A stretch of 64,000 nucleotides of DNA from Branchiostoma floridae. Its lineage: Eukaryota > Chordata > Leptocardii > Amphioxiformes > Branchiostomatidae. The translations under genes and the position numbers were made by a program. Shown in pieces: positions 24,008 to 36,269 of this stretch. The notes beneath the pieces were generated by a model. The model made no database searches, was not told the origin of the DNA, and saw nothing but the letters and a program-made list of their open reading frames with translations. Where the stretch lies: positions 6,826,656-6,890,655 of the forward strand of contig NC_049984.1 of the NCBI RefSeq assembly GCF_000003815.2. The letters are read 5' to 3'. Every line of letters starts with the position of its first letter. Position 1 is the stretch's first letter.

Positions 24008-24450
24008 GACATAGAACAAAGTTCTAATTTAGCATCTAAAGTTGAGCTGTGACTTTCCCAAATTTTCGACTGGCCAGCTCCAGTACTAGTCCTGGTATAG
24101 GAATGAACATTTGGGTAAGTCCAATTTTTGTGTTGGTAATTACCGTAAGTTTGACTTTGAAATGACATAGAACAAAGTTCTGAAGCATCTAAGTTAAGCT
24201 GTGATTTCCATCACAAAATATTAGACTTTCCCAAATTTTCGACTGGCCTGTGAGCTCCAGTACTAGTAATATATATTTTACATTTTGGTAAGTTACAGTT
24301 ACATGTACAGTCCAGCTTTGCTAAAGAATAATTTCAACCAACAGAGATGAGCTTATACATGTAGGAATGATAATTTGGGTAAGTCAAAGTTTTGTGGTGG
24401 TAATGACAATTCAGCTTTACTTCAGAATGATTTCTACCAACACGATGAGC
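24008..24450. repeat. tandem duplication, period 156 bp, plus partial third copy
   Basis: 'gacatagaacaaagttct' at 24008 and 24164 is followed by 'tttcccaaattttcgactgg' and 'gctccagtactagt'. A further 100-bp echo, 'cagctttgctaaagaataat' near 24312 and 'cagctttacttcagaatgat' near 24412, extends the array. Confidence 0.9.
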
Positions 24451-24589
24451 TTTCAAGCCTCATGTATAATAGAAGGACATTGTATGATGTTACTAGTACA
24501 TAAAGGTAAGCTAACATCATGTTCAGGCAGATTCAGTAGTAGCTGATTGCTTCTGCTTCTGAGTCCTTTTTTGACTCGACACAACAAGT

Positions 24590-24860
24590 TGTTCAGCTGC
24601 CCCCGTGTCAGCTTAAGACTTCTTAATTCTCCTTGATAAACTGCGGGCATGCCGGGGCCAACTCATCATAACGAAGTCCTGTCTGATCAAAATTAACGAC
24701 CCGGCCGATTGTGACCAGTGCTGTCTGCGATGTCGGGGGCCGCCGTGTCGTTGCTGGGACTAACTACTTGCCCCCCTTGTTACGATGCCATCTATCATAA
24801 CTACCAGGACTTCCAATTAATCAGACCTCTGTTTTCCCTGCCGGGGTGTCCAGAGAATGT
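24590..24860. promoter_or_regulatory. candidate cis-regulatory island
   Basis: GC-rich block with 'gcgggcatgccggggcc' near 24642, 'aaaattaacgacccggccg' near 24689 and 'ttccaattaatcagacc' near 24810. No frame is supported. The role is inferred. Confidence 0.45.
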
Positions 24861-24884
24861 GTAATATGTACCTGCTTGTTGGAA

Positions 24885-24945
24885 TTATGAATGAATGAAT
24901 GAATTGATGAATGAATGAATTAACAAACGAATGAATGAACAAATA
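24885..24945. repeat. ATGA tetranucleotide repeat
   Basis: (ATGA)n interrupted by 'attg' and 'attaacaaacg'. With the 'aacgaacaaacaaacaaatg' repeat at 25107-25133 it brackets about 200 bp that could be a retroposon with simple-repeat tails, but I see no diagnostic internal sequence. Confidence 0.8.
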
Positions 24946-25106
24946 TAGCGTGTCTGTGTGTATATGTGTGTGTTGCTAATCTTTAAACAATGTTGTAATG
25001 GCGAACTTGTATTGCTGTAATTGTACACACCTACTCAATTCAGGCTTACATGTGTATGTGCCTGCCAAGTGGTGTTTTAATGAAGTTCAAAGTTCAAGTT
25101 CAAATG

Positions 25107-25133
25107 AACGAACGAACAAACAAACAAACAAAT
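25107..25133. repeat. CGAA/CAAA tetranucleotide repeat
   Basis: Short (GAAC)n/(AAAC)n run followed by 'aaatgatttatttgatcatt'. Similar 'aataaatgatttatttct' sits near 16203. Confidence 0.8.
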
Positions 25134-25404
25134 GATTTATTTGATCATTGTGATCTGATAAAATCAAAAGTACATCACAGTCATAGGCAGAATTGCATAC
25201 TTTTTTTGCAAGTAACTAATAAAATCACTGACTTAAGCAGATTCATAATACATCTCAACATTTAAACTAACTAATGACTATAATTGTATTCTTAAAATCC
25301 AAAATGAGTACTATGTTAGAACATATACACACCCAACCACATTAGAAATATAGAGATTAGCTATACATGTATTTTAAGTCATTCTTAGCTTGGGGAAGAA
25401 GCTT

Positions 25405-25615
25405 ATGTTTTCAGTGCCATTTGTTTGTGTGTTTGTCTGTCTGCCTGTGTGTTTAAAAGACTCAAGAAACTGTGTACGAATCCTCATGATATTTGGAAGG
25501 TGGGTCGGGGTAAAAAAAGGTCAAGTTCAATAGTACATCTCCTAGTGACTATTTAAGGTACTGCAGCAGAACTACTAGCTCTGATATGTTGAAGTTTGTA
25601 TATATTAATTGTTTT
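25405..25615 (+). mobile_element. fragment of the 1.1-kb 'acctccatgaa' element
   Basis: 'gtgtgtttgtctgtctgcc', 'actcaagaaactgtg', 'catgatatttggaaggtggg' and 'ctcctagtgactatttaagg' follow the same order as the GT-run, 'actcaagaacgg' and 'ccctagcg' blocks of the element at 4624-5708. Both ends are missing. Confidence 0.5.
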
Positions 25616-25619
25616 GTTG

Positions 25620-27790
25620 TGTAGACTTGGTCTCCTAAAAATCAGCTTGTTCAAGACTGAGGTGGCTTCCTAGTAGACTTTAAATTTAATAGATAGATTC
25701 ATTGTGAATATATTACAATAGACTAGATGAATATAATACAACAGATACAAACCCATTTTCCTGTCTACTGTGAGTGTTGAATGCAGATACACTGTATGAT
25801 AAAAATATGAAAGAAGAATCATATTTCTTTGGTATTAGCTGATTCCAATGGCAAGCTTTCTGTTTTAAGCAGTCAATGATTTTGATTCTAAATTCTAATG
25901 TTGATTCCACCTTTGTGGGAATTTGTTTTTCTCTTTACAGCCTTTCCTAAGTGTGAGCGAGTTGTGTGCAAAAGTTTTCTTAAGGAGGGATGAGGTATTA
26001 CACCTAGTGCAAAGCTTCGTCTGCGTTTCTAGCTTGGTTACATAATTTAAGTCAAACGTTCGATGGAACACAACCGAACGGCAAGTTGAATTGAGGGCCT
26101 TACTGGATCGAGGGCATGTATGTACCCAAGTGTGAATATATCACTTTGCGTTATTGATGAAAATTCATATTAAAGCTTAATATCAAATATACAATGAAAG
26201 CCTAGCAGGGTCTCAATTTGTCAGGTAGTCAGGTGATGTTTTCACTGATATTTTACCTGGTAAAAGTTTTCCTTCAACCAATACATAAAGCCAATAGACT
26301 TGATTTTGTTAATTCATCTATGATCATGGATATCTATCAGAAACCCAAAATCTGAGAGTGGGAAAAAATTGTATTAAAGCCAAAACAGTCACATGAAGTC
26401 TGAGAGTGGAAAGAAACAAATTACATAAAAGCCAGTACTATATCTGTATTCATCTTACTTTCTTGGCAAATGCTTACATCTTTATTTTGTGCAATATCAA
26501 TTGATGTTTTTTGGCAACAATGAATCAATTACATGTCATAGATAAACATTGAAATGAGTAAAAACAAGCAACATAGAAAGAAAGACAATTTTCTAACCTT
26601 CAACAGTGAGCTATTCATAAAATAATATATATTCCCCACTTCCTCAAGTGTTAAGCTATTTTTCCTATGCTATCCTATGTATAACTTAATGATAATACAA
26701 TATTTAATGTAGGCTTACTAGTGGTCCATCTACTTAGCTGCTTAGTAATGTCTGTTTTGGAATAATTATGTTTTGAAATTAACAGCCTTGTCTTGCGTTT
26801 AAGAGGATATTTCACAGAACAAAGTATAATTAGAGGACAATTTACATTTTTTCTCTAAAATTTCTTAGAAGAAAAGTAAGAAATTGGTGTGACCTTAAGT
26901 CTCCTCACAGATATCAATAGTTCCAAGCAAACAATTGGTCCTATGTGACACCATGAGAGAGTGTGGTTATGAGGTTGCTGGATTGCTTTTTCATGATTAA
27001 TATGATTTAATTGATTCGCTTATTGACTTAGAGTTATCAATACGCAATCTCTTACAATAAGCGCTTGAGTAGTCCCCTTATTACATTATTGGAAGAAAGG
27101 TTAATATTGGGTGATTTTAATCAAGCTCTGATTTTATCGCATTTCATATCATCATACCAATATATGACAGCTGGTATGAGCAAATTAAGAAAATTTTTGC
27201 CCTTTTAAGATATAGAATATTAGAACAATGTGTTAATATCTTTGTTTTGATGCTGGGTTACAAGTTTTGATGGATGAAAATTTGGTACGTTTCTTGATGT
27301 ACCTATCAAAGTTATGAAAAGCAAGAGCGTATTGCCATTATTAGGTTGGTAGAACACTGAGTAAGTTTTTTTATTGACAACTACATGTACATATTTGTAT
27401 GTTCTGGTGACTAACATTCCTCAATAACAATTTCTGTTTAGTTTTCTCATATGTATGCTATTGTGCCTTCAAGTTGGCAGAATATGTAAGACTTTGGACT
27501 AAAAAGAAACTTATTATAAGTTAAGAAATGATTTATTATTTTACTTCTTGTGAGAAAATGTATTAGCTGGTATTAAACTGTAAAAAGCAAAAGTAATTTT
27601 TGTGTACTTTTTTTTCTTAAATCTCTTTTGAGGAAAACAAACTTATTAATGGTCAGAAACTTATTTATTGTTGCACTGTGTTTGAAAAAAATATTACCTA
27701 TCATTAAGTTGTAAAAAAGGAAAGCAATTCCTGTAAAGTATCAGAGTTGTATGTTATAATTCCTCAAATGTTTGCAGAATATATTTTTTT
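25620..27790. other. AT-rich spacer, no gene seen
   Basis: 2.2 kb of AT-rich sequence. A weak repeat is visible: 'cccaaaatctgagagtggg' near 26345 and 'gaagtctgagagtggaaag' near 26396, plus 'aaaagcaaaagtaatttttg' and 'aaaaggaaagcaattcctg' near 27585 and 27716. Nothing coding. Confidence 0.5.
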
Positions 27791-27799
27791 CCGCGAAAC

Positions 27800-28300
27800 A
27801 GACTCTGCAGATTAAAGGTGGAACATTTTGAGTAGCAGCAGAGAGGAATCAGGACATTTGTCATGTTTGGTTTTGATTACAGAAGCGACAAGATCGTGTA
27901 ATCTATATCTGCAGCCTCTGGACTTTAATTTTGGCTCAGACCTTGCCTCAGCCCGAGTGTGGCGGGCGCTGCCGGTGTCATATTGATTGCGATAGTCCGG
28001 TTCTCCGGGGAAATAAAAAACTTGCGATATGGAACAAATTATGTCATTCTTAATGGGCAGTTTGATGGTCAGAACCCGATCGCCGGGACCAAAGGTGACG
28101 GTGGGGGAACTGGAGTGTTGCCGCATTCTGGCCGGGGCATAAACACGCACACGGGCCATCAAGCCCTGTAAAATTAAAGTTTCCATCCCGCCTTTATTGG
28201 ACAAAGTTTGACGACTTTTTCGGCCAATGGGACGGAAGTGGCTGCCGCATGCCTGTGTGGGTCTCGATTAATGTTGGGATGTCGTGTTTTGATCGAGCAA
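27800..28300. promoter_or_regulatory. candidate cis-regulatory island
   Basis: GC-rich block around 27950-28260 with 'ggcgggcgctgccgg', 'acaaattatgtcattc' near 28034 and 'cgattaatgttggg' near 28265. A 130-codon minus-strand frame crosses it without splice signals or known domain, so I do not call it coding. Confidence 0.45.
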
Positions 28301-28767
28301 TCTGCGGAGCACTGTGGTAACTTGGTCAGGATTACTTTTGAATGCTACTACACATGTCCATTTTCATGATGTTGACAGTTAAGTTACAAGCACTCCCGAA
28401 TAGACAAATGGTCATACTATTACAATACTTAGTAGCTGTTTTGTCTTTTGCTCTTGCTACATGAGTGTGTATTGCAACATTTTTATGCCATGATCATGAT
28501 TGTACAATGCATCAAAGCATGGTTAGTAAATGTTCTGTTTTGATGGAATGAGTGTGGCACAATGAATATGATTTTTGCAACCTGCTTTCCTTATTTGCAA
28601 CTTTTTTTTTTGTGTGTTTTGTTGAGTTGTTTTGAACTTACAAAATCAGGAAAACACCTGCTAACCTTAATCTTGTTTTTGTTTTTTCTTGTTTCTCTTT
28701 TCTTATGCAGAGGCTCTGTTTTTGTTTTGTTTTATCTATACCCAAGAATTGTTTTATTTTTTGGCAG

Positions 28768-28867
28768 AGTTTGGAAACCTGGAGGCTGCCCTGTCTATCC
28801 CTGTTCTCCCCCCTGATTGGTTGCAGGCTGAGCTGGAAGCAGCCAATCACTGATCAGTTAGGGATGA
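28768..28867 (+). CDS. possible 100-nt internal exon, unidentified
   Basis: A T-rich tract ends in 'ttttttggcag', a good acceptor. One hundred bases later GATGA|GTAAGT is a consensus donor. The frame beginning at 28768 is open for 33 codons plus one base. A second frame (from 28770) encodes a peptide containing LPPDWLQAEL but stops at TGA inside the block. The block also contains the inverted pair 'tgattggttgc' / 'gcagccaatca', so it may be a transposon end rather than an exon. No family is recognised. If real and joined to 58289, the phases are compatible (one base plus GT). Confidence 0.2.
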
Positions 28868-28869
28868 GT

Positions 28870-29440
28870 AAGTAGCTGCTTGTGCCAAAGACCCCATTCC
28901 ATCCCATCATGCTTTTTGCTTCCTGTCCCGTCTCTCTCTTTTTAGTTTGACTGTTGGTAGTTTTTCATCTCCTGCAAAGCGACATCATTTTCTTTCCATG
29001 TTCGTTGTGTTCCCTGTCTTGGGGCCATCTCAATGCTCCAACTCTTTCAACCAAACAATATCAGTTTGTCTAGAAACATCTTTCTTGTCTCACTGCTTAA
29101 ATCATGAGTGTGTTCATGTGTCTCGTGTATTTTGCAAATGTCATAAGGTACAATGTGAGAGTTCATGAGAAAAATGTGTTGGTAAATGACACAATGAAAA
29201 CCAACAACTTGCAGTCACTTGTCTCTAACGTCTCGGTCTGAAAGTTAGAGTAGATGTGTCCATTCCATGAAGTAGGCTGACAGGGTCCCAAATATTTCAG
29301 TGTTGGTTATTCAATGTTAAGTTTTTTCTGTTTATATCCAAAAGGCTAACCAGGCACATTATCTGGGAAACAAGTTATTGACTTATGTGGCCCAGATTAA
29401 AGCACTACAAGATAAACAAATGTCTGTTTGCTTGATCTTG
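28870..29440. other. AT-rich spacer up to the assembly gap
   Basis: Nothing supported. Pyrimidine-rich near 28920-28990 ('cccgtctctctctttttag') but with no exon following. Confidence 0.4.
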
Positions 29441-29540
29441 NNNNNNNNNNNNNNNNNNNNNNNNNNNNNNNNNNNNNNNNNNNNNNNNNNNNNNNNNNNN
29501 NNNNNNNNNNNNNNNNNNNNNNNNNNNNNNNNNNNNNNNN
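29441..29540. other. assembly gap (100 N)
   Basis: Exactly 100 N, the usual placeholder for a gap of unknown size. Reading frames that cross it are meaningless. Confidence 0.98.
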
Positions 29541-30690
29541 AGTTATACACGATGATCAATGGTATTACTGTCTTCAGGACAATCATCCAATGATGGATAA
29601 CGATAATGTTCCTAAATGTTTCTCAGGCAGTTATTATACCTGAATGTTTCCGTCCGTGATTGGCCAATTGTAGGGCAATAACTCGGTGAAAGGAGAGCTC
29701 AGCAAACCCCATGTGGAGCATTTGTTTGGCACAACAAAGGCTTGGAGGACCTCACGTCAGGTCAATGGGAAGTATTACACAGCAATAAGCTTCCGCATGT
29801 ACCATTGTTTTGAGTTAGATCCCTTCCACAGTCATTCTTCCTGTGGTCGTTTCTTCTATAGATAGAAACTATAATGCAATGCGAGACAACTAAATAAGCC
29901 TTGTTACTTTAATTGTTCCTCCAATTTACTGCTGATTGAGATTGAACGTCCCATTTTCTAAATGATACTGATTTTCGGTCATAACCTGTTTCTGGACTTG
30001 TGGTATCTTGTATTGGAACATTAGATTTTCATTTTTGTGTGTCTATTTGTCTTTGGCTTGGGTAGTACTTTTGTAAATGAGTTAGGTAACTGTTAGCATC
30101 AGATTGGAAAGGGTCCTGTATGCATGTAACTGACCATCAATGTACATGCAGAATATGGAATATTATTTCATTATTCATTTGCAGCTTGTCAACTTGTCTT
30201 TTCAGAGACTTGATTTTATTTATTTCTGTTAATTTATTTACGTTAAACACTCATCGGGAAAAGCACAAATGCTTATAGGAATCCTCTGCTCATGAAATAA
30301 CACTTTTCTGAACAAGAACAAAAATGTGAACTACTAATTACAAAGGTAACTTTACAGAGAAATCCACTTGAAACGAAATAAAAAAGTCAAAGTAAATCAA
30401 CATCACAACATGATGTACTAAGTTTGATACTTGTTTTAGTGATTAGGGTGATAAGTTTGTTTCTTCTTTTTTTTTGCCATACATTGTACCGTGTACGATT
30501 GTTGCGCAATAAAGTTCGTCTTCTTATACAAATGTAACATGTTGTCTGTTGAGTTGAGTGGGACTTGATATGTCCCTGTCTCTGTGTCCATCTCTGCTGA
30601 GCAGCATGAATAAGTGAAGCAGCTCCCTCTAGGCTGTCCAGAACAACCAGGATGTGAATAAAACAATGTTGGAGACATGCAGGGCACCAT
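29541..30690. other. spacer with a possible retroposon 3' tail
   Basis: No gene seen. At about 30468-30530, a T-run, 'gccatacattgtaccgtg' and 'gttgcgcaataaagttcg' resemble the 3' end of a LINE or processed transcript (AATAAA in context), but no body can be identified. Confidence 0.3.
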
Positions 30691-30789
30691 GTGGCCGCGT
30701 CACCACGCATCCGTCAACAACCTCGGCGGGCACGATGCGTCCGGTGGGAAAACCAGGGGCACATGAACCAGATATGGGTCATGCTTGTT

Positions 30790-32720
30790 GTTTTACATTT
30801 GCACTCTGCATTTGCATTTAATATTACTCCGTCGCATAATGAAGGCCGTGTGATTGTGGTGGTCATGAGATGTGACAGTCCATTGATGCCAGTGCAATAT
30901 CTACATGTACGTTTATGTCTACATGTTACTGTCATGTTATGTCAAGTAAAGCTTCATTTTGCAAATGGACAAAGACATGTAGTGTGGCAGCAGCCAAGTT
31001 TGGAGCTCCACATTCGCATTTAGTATGTAATATTACTTTGTCCCATAATTAAGGCTGTGCATTGTGAGTGGAGTGGCATTGGGTCAATCCGGAGGTGTCG
31101 CTATAATAGCTGTGTGAAATGAAACTTTTTTTCTGTGTTCAAAGCCAAGTTTAAAGTACTGAGTAAACATTTGATTTGATGATAACAGTATCTAATAATT
31201 AAGGTTAAAAGTGAAATAGCCAGTGGTGATTTCATTGATATACTGGCAAAGTCCTGAGATTTGCTTTCCATATATCATTGCATTGTTCAATAATCATAGA
31301 TATGTCAAACAAAGCTTTTTTTCTCATGGTCAAAGGGTATAGACGTTATAACTATGAGTCCTAAATTCAGGGTCATTTACGTTTGATTGACTTTGACAGT
31401 TTGACTACAAAAGTCTACCAAGAAGAAAGACTTTCTCCCAGACAAAGACTAGTTTATTCATGTCAAGTTGAAGGGGTCATCAAGTCCTGAACTCCCAATT
31501 TGCATCTGACATTACCTTGTCCTATAATTACCGAAGTGTAAGAGTTGTGGCAGTCCAGTGCTGCCGCTGTTGCCGTAATAGTTTTGTCAATTAAGCCTTC
31601 ATCCTGCAAATGGACACAGGGCATGTCGTGTTACAGCAGCCAAGTCCGGACTCCGCATTTGCATTTGATATTACTTTGTTCCGTAATTGAGGCCATAAGC
31701 TGTGAAAGTACATGTAAATGGTCTGTCCAGCCCTACTTTTGTAATTGTGAAGACCACAACTTCATATATGCATGTGACATTGATTGATTGATTACTTCAT
31801 ATAATGTAGTAATTTGCATTCACAATATTTGAAATTACCTCATGATTGAGCTATAAATTAAGTCCAGTTTTACTGTAATAGTAAAGTCTGGAACTCCATA
31901 TATTAAGCATTTAACATTTCCTTGTAGTAGTCTGCATTTGTATCTGATATTACTTCATCCCCTAATTGAGGCCGTATATACATATATTTATTATACGTCT
32001 GGAAGATAAGTGATATGTCAAGGTATACAATAGTAATGAAGTCCTGCATGGGTCCCGCATTTACATTTGACATGACCTCATACCAAGAGCAATTTACATT
32101 TGCATTTAATATTGCTTTGTCCCCAAACAGACAAATACATCATAAGAAGTGACATACTGTAAGTGGTCTGACCAGGGCTACTGAATAGTGATGTTGCAAC
32201 TACAGGTATATATTTGCATTTAACATTGATCACTTCATAGTAATTTGCAAATTTTGCAAATTTGATATTAGTTTGTCCCAGAAAAGAGGCTGAAACAGTA
32301 ATAGTGCAGACTTGAACATTTGCATGTGACATTACTTCAAAGAAATCTGCATTTGCATTTGATTTACTTTGACCCAAGATACATTTACATGCACAAATAG
32401 CTGTAAAGTAAAATGTCGTGCCCAGTACTACTGTACTTTCGTAATTATGAAGTTCCCAACTCCATATTTGCATGTGACATTACTTCTTAGTCAATCTGCT
32501 TTGGCTTTCTACATTACTTCATCTTGACATACAACACGTAAGTGGTCTGTCCGATGCTGTGGCAGTAATGGCGCGGACCTGACCCCCACATTTGCATGTG
32601 ACATTACCTGGTCCCATAATTACGGTGGCTGTAAGTGGGGCCGAGAGTGGTCGGTCTCCAGTAATAACTGTCTCAACTAAAGCTTCATTCCGCGCACTGC
32701 AGGCTACCTTACACACAAAC
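30790..32720. repeat. degenerate tandem array carrying ten POU octamers
   Basis: ATTTGCAT occurs exactly on the + strand at 30810, 31498, 31657, 31812, 32098, 32212, 32318, 32351, 32466 and 32590, with near misses at 31012 and 31936. The usual order is octamer, then 'ttgatatta' or 'gtgacatta', then 'ctttgtccc' (SOX-like in several copies), then 'ataattgaggc', then 'gtaagtggtctgtccag'. Intervals are mostly 106-159 bp. The last unit, at 32510-32720, is the most GC-rich and merges with the island beyond. ATTTGCAT is the classical octamer bound by POU-domain proteins. Confidence 0.85.
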
Positions 32721-33520
32721 TGGGGCGAGACTCAAATGGATTTCTAATTACACACTGTTACAAACTCCCCCAGTTGAATCTGCCCTTTGGCAAACATAAT
32801 GAACTTTTCAAGAAGAAAAATTCAATTCCGTCGTCCGTGCGCCGTTAAAAAAAAGTGCTACACACATAATTAACCCCACCCTTGGTGCGGGTCGGTGCAC
32901 TCTCGCACGGGTGGCGAGAGGACCACTAATATCCGGCTCGATTCCGAGTCTTCCGGGAGAAAAACTACGGCGAAAGTTTAATTTTTCCTGTAGTTCTGAC
33001 ACTCGGTGATGGATGGTGTAGATTTGGTACATCTTTTACCCAGGTATCTCGCGGATAGGTCAGGTTTTATGGCTCTCTCCCCCCTCCCCGATGTAGGGGC
33101 TGCGTCCCGGTGGGAATAGCGGCTCTACAGTGCTATCTTCCTGTCAGTTCTGGACTGACAGTGGGGTCGCGACCCCACCATTGTTGTCAAATGCAATATT
33201 TCCCTGGCCTCCTCGCTTAGCTGAAGTAATTACTGGCTGTGAATAATGCCGCGGAATTATGACGGCGAACCGTGTCGCCTGGTCTCCGCGCCGGAGTCGC
33301 CCGGCCTGATCCCATATCAATAACGCGGGAACCCGGAGATGAATGCCGCGCCGACCGCGCGACCCTCCCCGAGAGTTTGTGGTCGCGGCGGGCAATATGG
33401 GGTGTTAGCGACGCGGCACGGCGAGGGTTCCAAGCCAGATGGTGGCGCGCAGGGTCAATTGACTGCAGCTACACGGCGAGTTCTCGCATTGTTGCTTTGT
33501 TAAGGACCTCCCCATGTTGA
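32510..33520. promoter_or_regulatory. candidate cis-regulatory island with two adjoining palindromes
   Basis: About 1 kb of GC-rich sequence. CTGTCAGT-TCTGG-ACTGACAG (33141-33161) overlaps by one base a perfect 18-bp palindrome, GTGGGGTCGCGACCCCAC (33161-33178). CTGTCA/TGACAG is the core of TGIF/MEIS-class TALE homeodomain sites. 'cccataattacgg' near 32613 and 'acacataattaacccc' near 32862 add homeodomain cores. Frames on both strands lack exon signals. Confidence 0.5.
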
Positions 33521-33539
33521 CTGAGGAGGCTCCATTGTC

Positions 33540-35480
33540 CCCTCGTCAATGGACAGAGGCTTCCACTAAACGTAGGGCATGGAAGACAATGACATCCATA
33601 CAGGACATGCATGACAGCATATTCTTCTCCACCCTCAAATGTTTTTCCTTGTTTTCTAAGAGTAATTTCAAACAAGAAAATCATAACAATTTTTCCGGAC
33701 CAATTAAATGGTACTGTATTATCAACGTATGGTACCAGTATCATAGAATATCATAACTATTGTATGTTTAATTTTTTCACGATGAGAAGTGATGAATTCA
33801 TTTACCTTGGTCACCTTGGTTGCTATAGGTCATGATTTTTTATAATTTCTTCCCAGTCAATCTACTTTGTTTTATTATTAGATTGGCTGCAAGTGCTGTA
33901 GCTACAGGATGATGATGACCAAAGCTACTTGATTAACCGAAAGTTACCGGGAAGGTCTAGTATTGGTGACAAGGACAGATAGACTGAAGTGTACAAAATT
34001 ACTCACGGCCGATCTTTGAAAACTATTCTTCATTTTCTCATTTCCAAAGTTTGGTTGCAGTTCTTACCCCCAAGGGACGGGATGGAGCTGTACTGTCCTC
34101 CCAGATTTACTGGAGAAAGAGAAGATATGAGTTCTGGACAGCGTAGTAATGAGAAAAGGTGTAAAATTGAGGCAGAAGAGGAGGGGAGGTCGCGTGGTCG
34201 TGAAGCTGGTTTGAAGAAATATGTGATAGGACAGAGCCTCAAGGGAAGACGCCTCGGGGGTTTCCTTGTATCTCATAAGTTTCTTGGGTTGTTTTCTTCC
34301 GCAACTTTATAGGTTGGGCCCTGCCAATTCAATTTGTTGGCTCTAGGAGTTATTAGAATAAAGCAGAATCAAATTCATAGAGAAGTTTCCTTCTACAAAA
34401 GAAGGAAAATTTATACCTTGCTGCTTGAAGTTTTCTTCCTAACCTGCTGTTTTCTTCATGACGGTCTCTTAGTTAAATTTTTGCTTAGAAAATATCAGAG
34501 AGTGAAGAAAATAATTGACGTGTCCTTAGCGTCGTTATTATTGTTTTTCTCTTGACGCGGTCCAAAGCATATAGATGATGTATGGGAATTGTGTGGGGCA
34601 ATCCCGATGACTTTTTCGTCCAATTTGGCCTCTCAGATAAATCAACCGCAGAATCTGACAAGTCAATATGAAGTCAGAAGTCTTTTGGTGATATCCGGTG
34701 ACCACCAGATTTTTCAAATGTTATCCTGATAATACTATTCATCTTCCTCTAACGGAGCTGGAAAACTTTTCCCCACAAAAACATTAATTTAGCTCTAGAG
34801 TATTGACTACTTTTTTTTCAAGAATCATTTGCTTGAGGGGATTGATACCTATACAGTAGAAACTCAATACAGAAAATATTCATTTTTATGATACATATAT
34901 TTCCTAGTTGGTTCTGTTCTATTACTGAAGCAGGAAGTAGTTGTGCCACTCACTAAGGCCAAACTAATTTGAATTCATGGATGACACCAAGATGATACAG
35001 TCTTTATTCAATGTGAAAATTTAAAAGAATAAAATCACACCTGTCCATCACACCTATAAATTAAGGTCCCTAGATTTTTTTATGAGAGATAACAAATTTT
35101 GTAACAAGATGAAACCACTACACTGTTACTGTAACCTCAATTGAAAGAAAAATGAAAAGTAACTTATAAAGATTTTGGTTTTGATAGTAACTGAAGTGTC
35201 GATTACTTTTTACCAGGGTGAGAACATCCTTCCATATCAATGTCTATCATCTGTATCATCTGCAGACTTTCTGTTTTCATATTGTGAAAATTAAAATCAA
35301 ACTTTAAGGTGATCCAGAAGATTAACATATTGTGGCTTTTCTCAAGTTTTCCTTATCAATTGATGACATCTTATTACCGGGTTGTAAAAGCATTGTCAAC
35401 CATCTTAACCTATTGTTTTTAAGGAGTAACATTTCTTGTCTTGTTTTTTTTTTTTATTTGAGAGATTTAAAATCGATGGG
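33540..35480. other. spacer, no gene supported
   Basis: Mostly AT-rich. A 107-codon + strand frame at 33989-34312 has a basic and glutamate-rich middle (residues about 45-80) but no splice signals, no homology I recognise, and a competing minus-strand frame. I treat it as chance. Confidence 0.45.
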
Positions 35481-35489
35481 AGCCCAGAT

Positions 35490-36060
35490 GTCATCCACAA
35501 TGCCAACTAAGTGTGGTCCCGGTGACCCTTCTCTATAGGAAAGGTGAACCCTCGGCCCAAACAAAGGTGACACCGACAGACATTTGGTTTTAATGAACCA
35601 GCGGAATTAAGGGTGGCCGCTCGAGATGAATGTGGTGGCATCAAATAAATGAACCTGGCGGGAAGTCTGTGATGAGTTCAACGACTCCCTCATTCTTCCG
35701 CCGTCGCGTTTATCGCTGGCCACAGACAGGCAATTGTCCGCGGTTTAATGAGTGACGTTCGGTGTCAGGTCGCGTCGAAAAATTAAACCTTCGGGCGGCC
35801 GGATTAAGCGCGAGGCTCATCAGCTGATGAGGAAAGGGCACGATAGGGAATCGGCAGGTGGCTCGAAGCGTCAGATAACTGTGATGTGGACGGGTCCTGA
35901 TGAACGATTAATAGAGCAGATATTGGACAAGGGTTTAAAAGTGAAGATTATCAGAGTTTGGTGGGCAGAAGGAACAAAAGAGATTAGATGGCGACCCAAA
36001 TCAGCAGGGTGCTTAGCGGGGAGGGCGACCTGTGTCTAATGAAAACAGGAGGATGGGAGA
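35490..36060. promoter_or_regulatory. candidate cis-regulatory island with palindromic E-box
   Basis: GC-rich block containing the perfect 16-bp palindrome CTCATCAGCTGATGAG at 35816-35831, whose centre CAGCTG is an E-box for bHLH proteins. 'gaaaaattaaacc' near 35777 and 'gaacgattaatagag' near 35902 supply homeodomain-like cores. A 95-codon frame spans part of it without recognisable domain. Confidence 0.45.
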
Positions 36061-36269
36061 CAAGGAGGGGAGAAAACAAACTTAAGATGGCATCTCTCCT
36101 TGAGGCAAGGAGTTGCTTAATTAAAGGAGGGCTTATCTCAAAAGTTCGGTTTTGTATGTAAAGGTATTAAGTCTTGTCTGGTACTTTTATCGTTTTTAAT
36201 TACCTTTGCCAAAAGGTTATGTTTTTGGTTGTTTGCGGTTGAGCATATGTCAAGAAGGTTGTTTGGTCT

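Noticed and set aside
29378-29643. Open frames spanning the N run
   Set aside because: They exist only because N is translated as X.
33989-34312. 107-codon + frame with charged middle
   Set aside because: No splice signals, competing minus-strand frames and no domain recognised.
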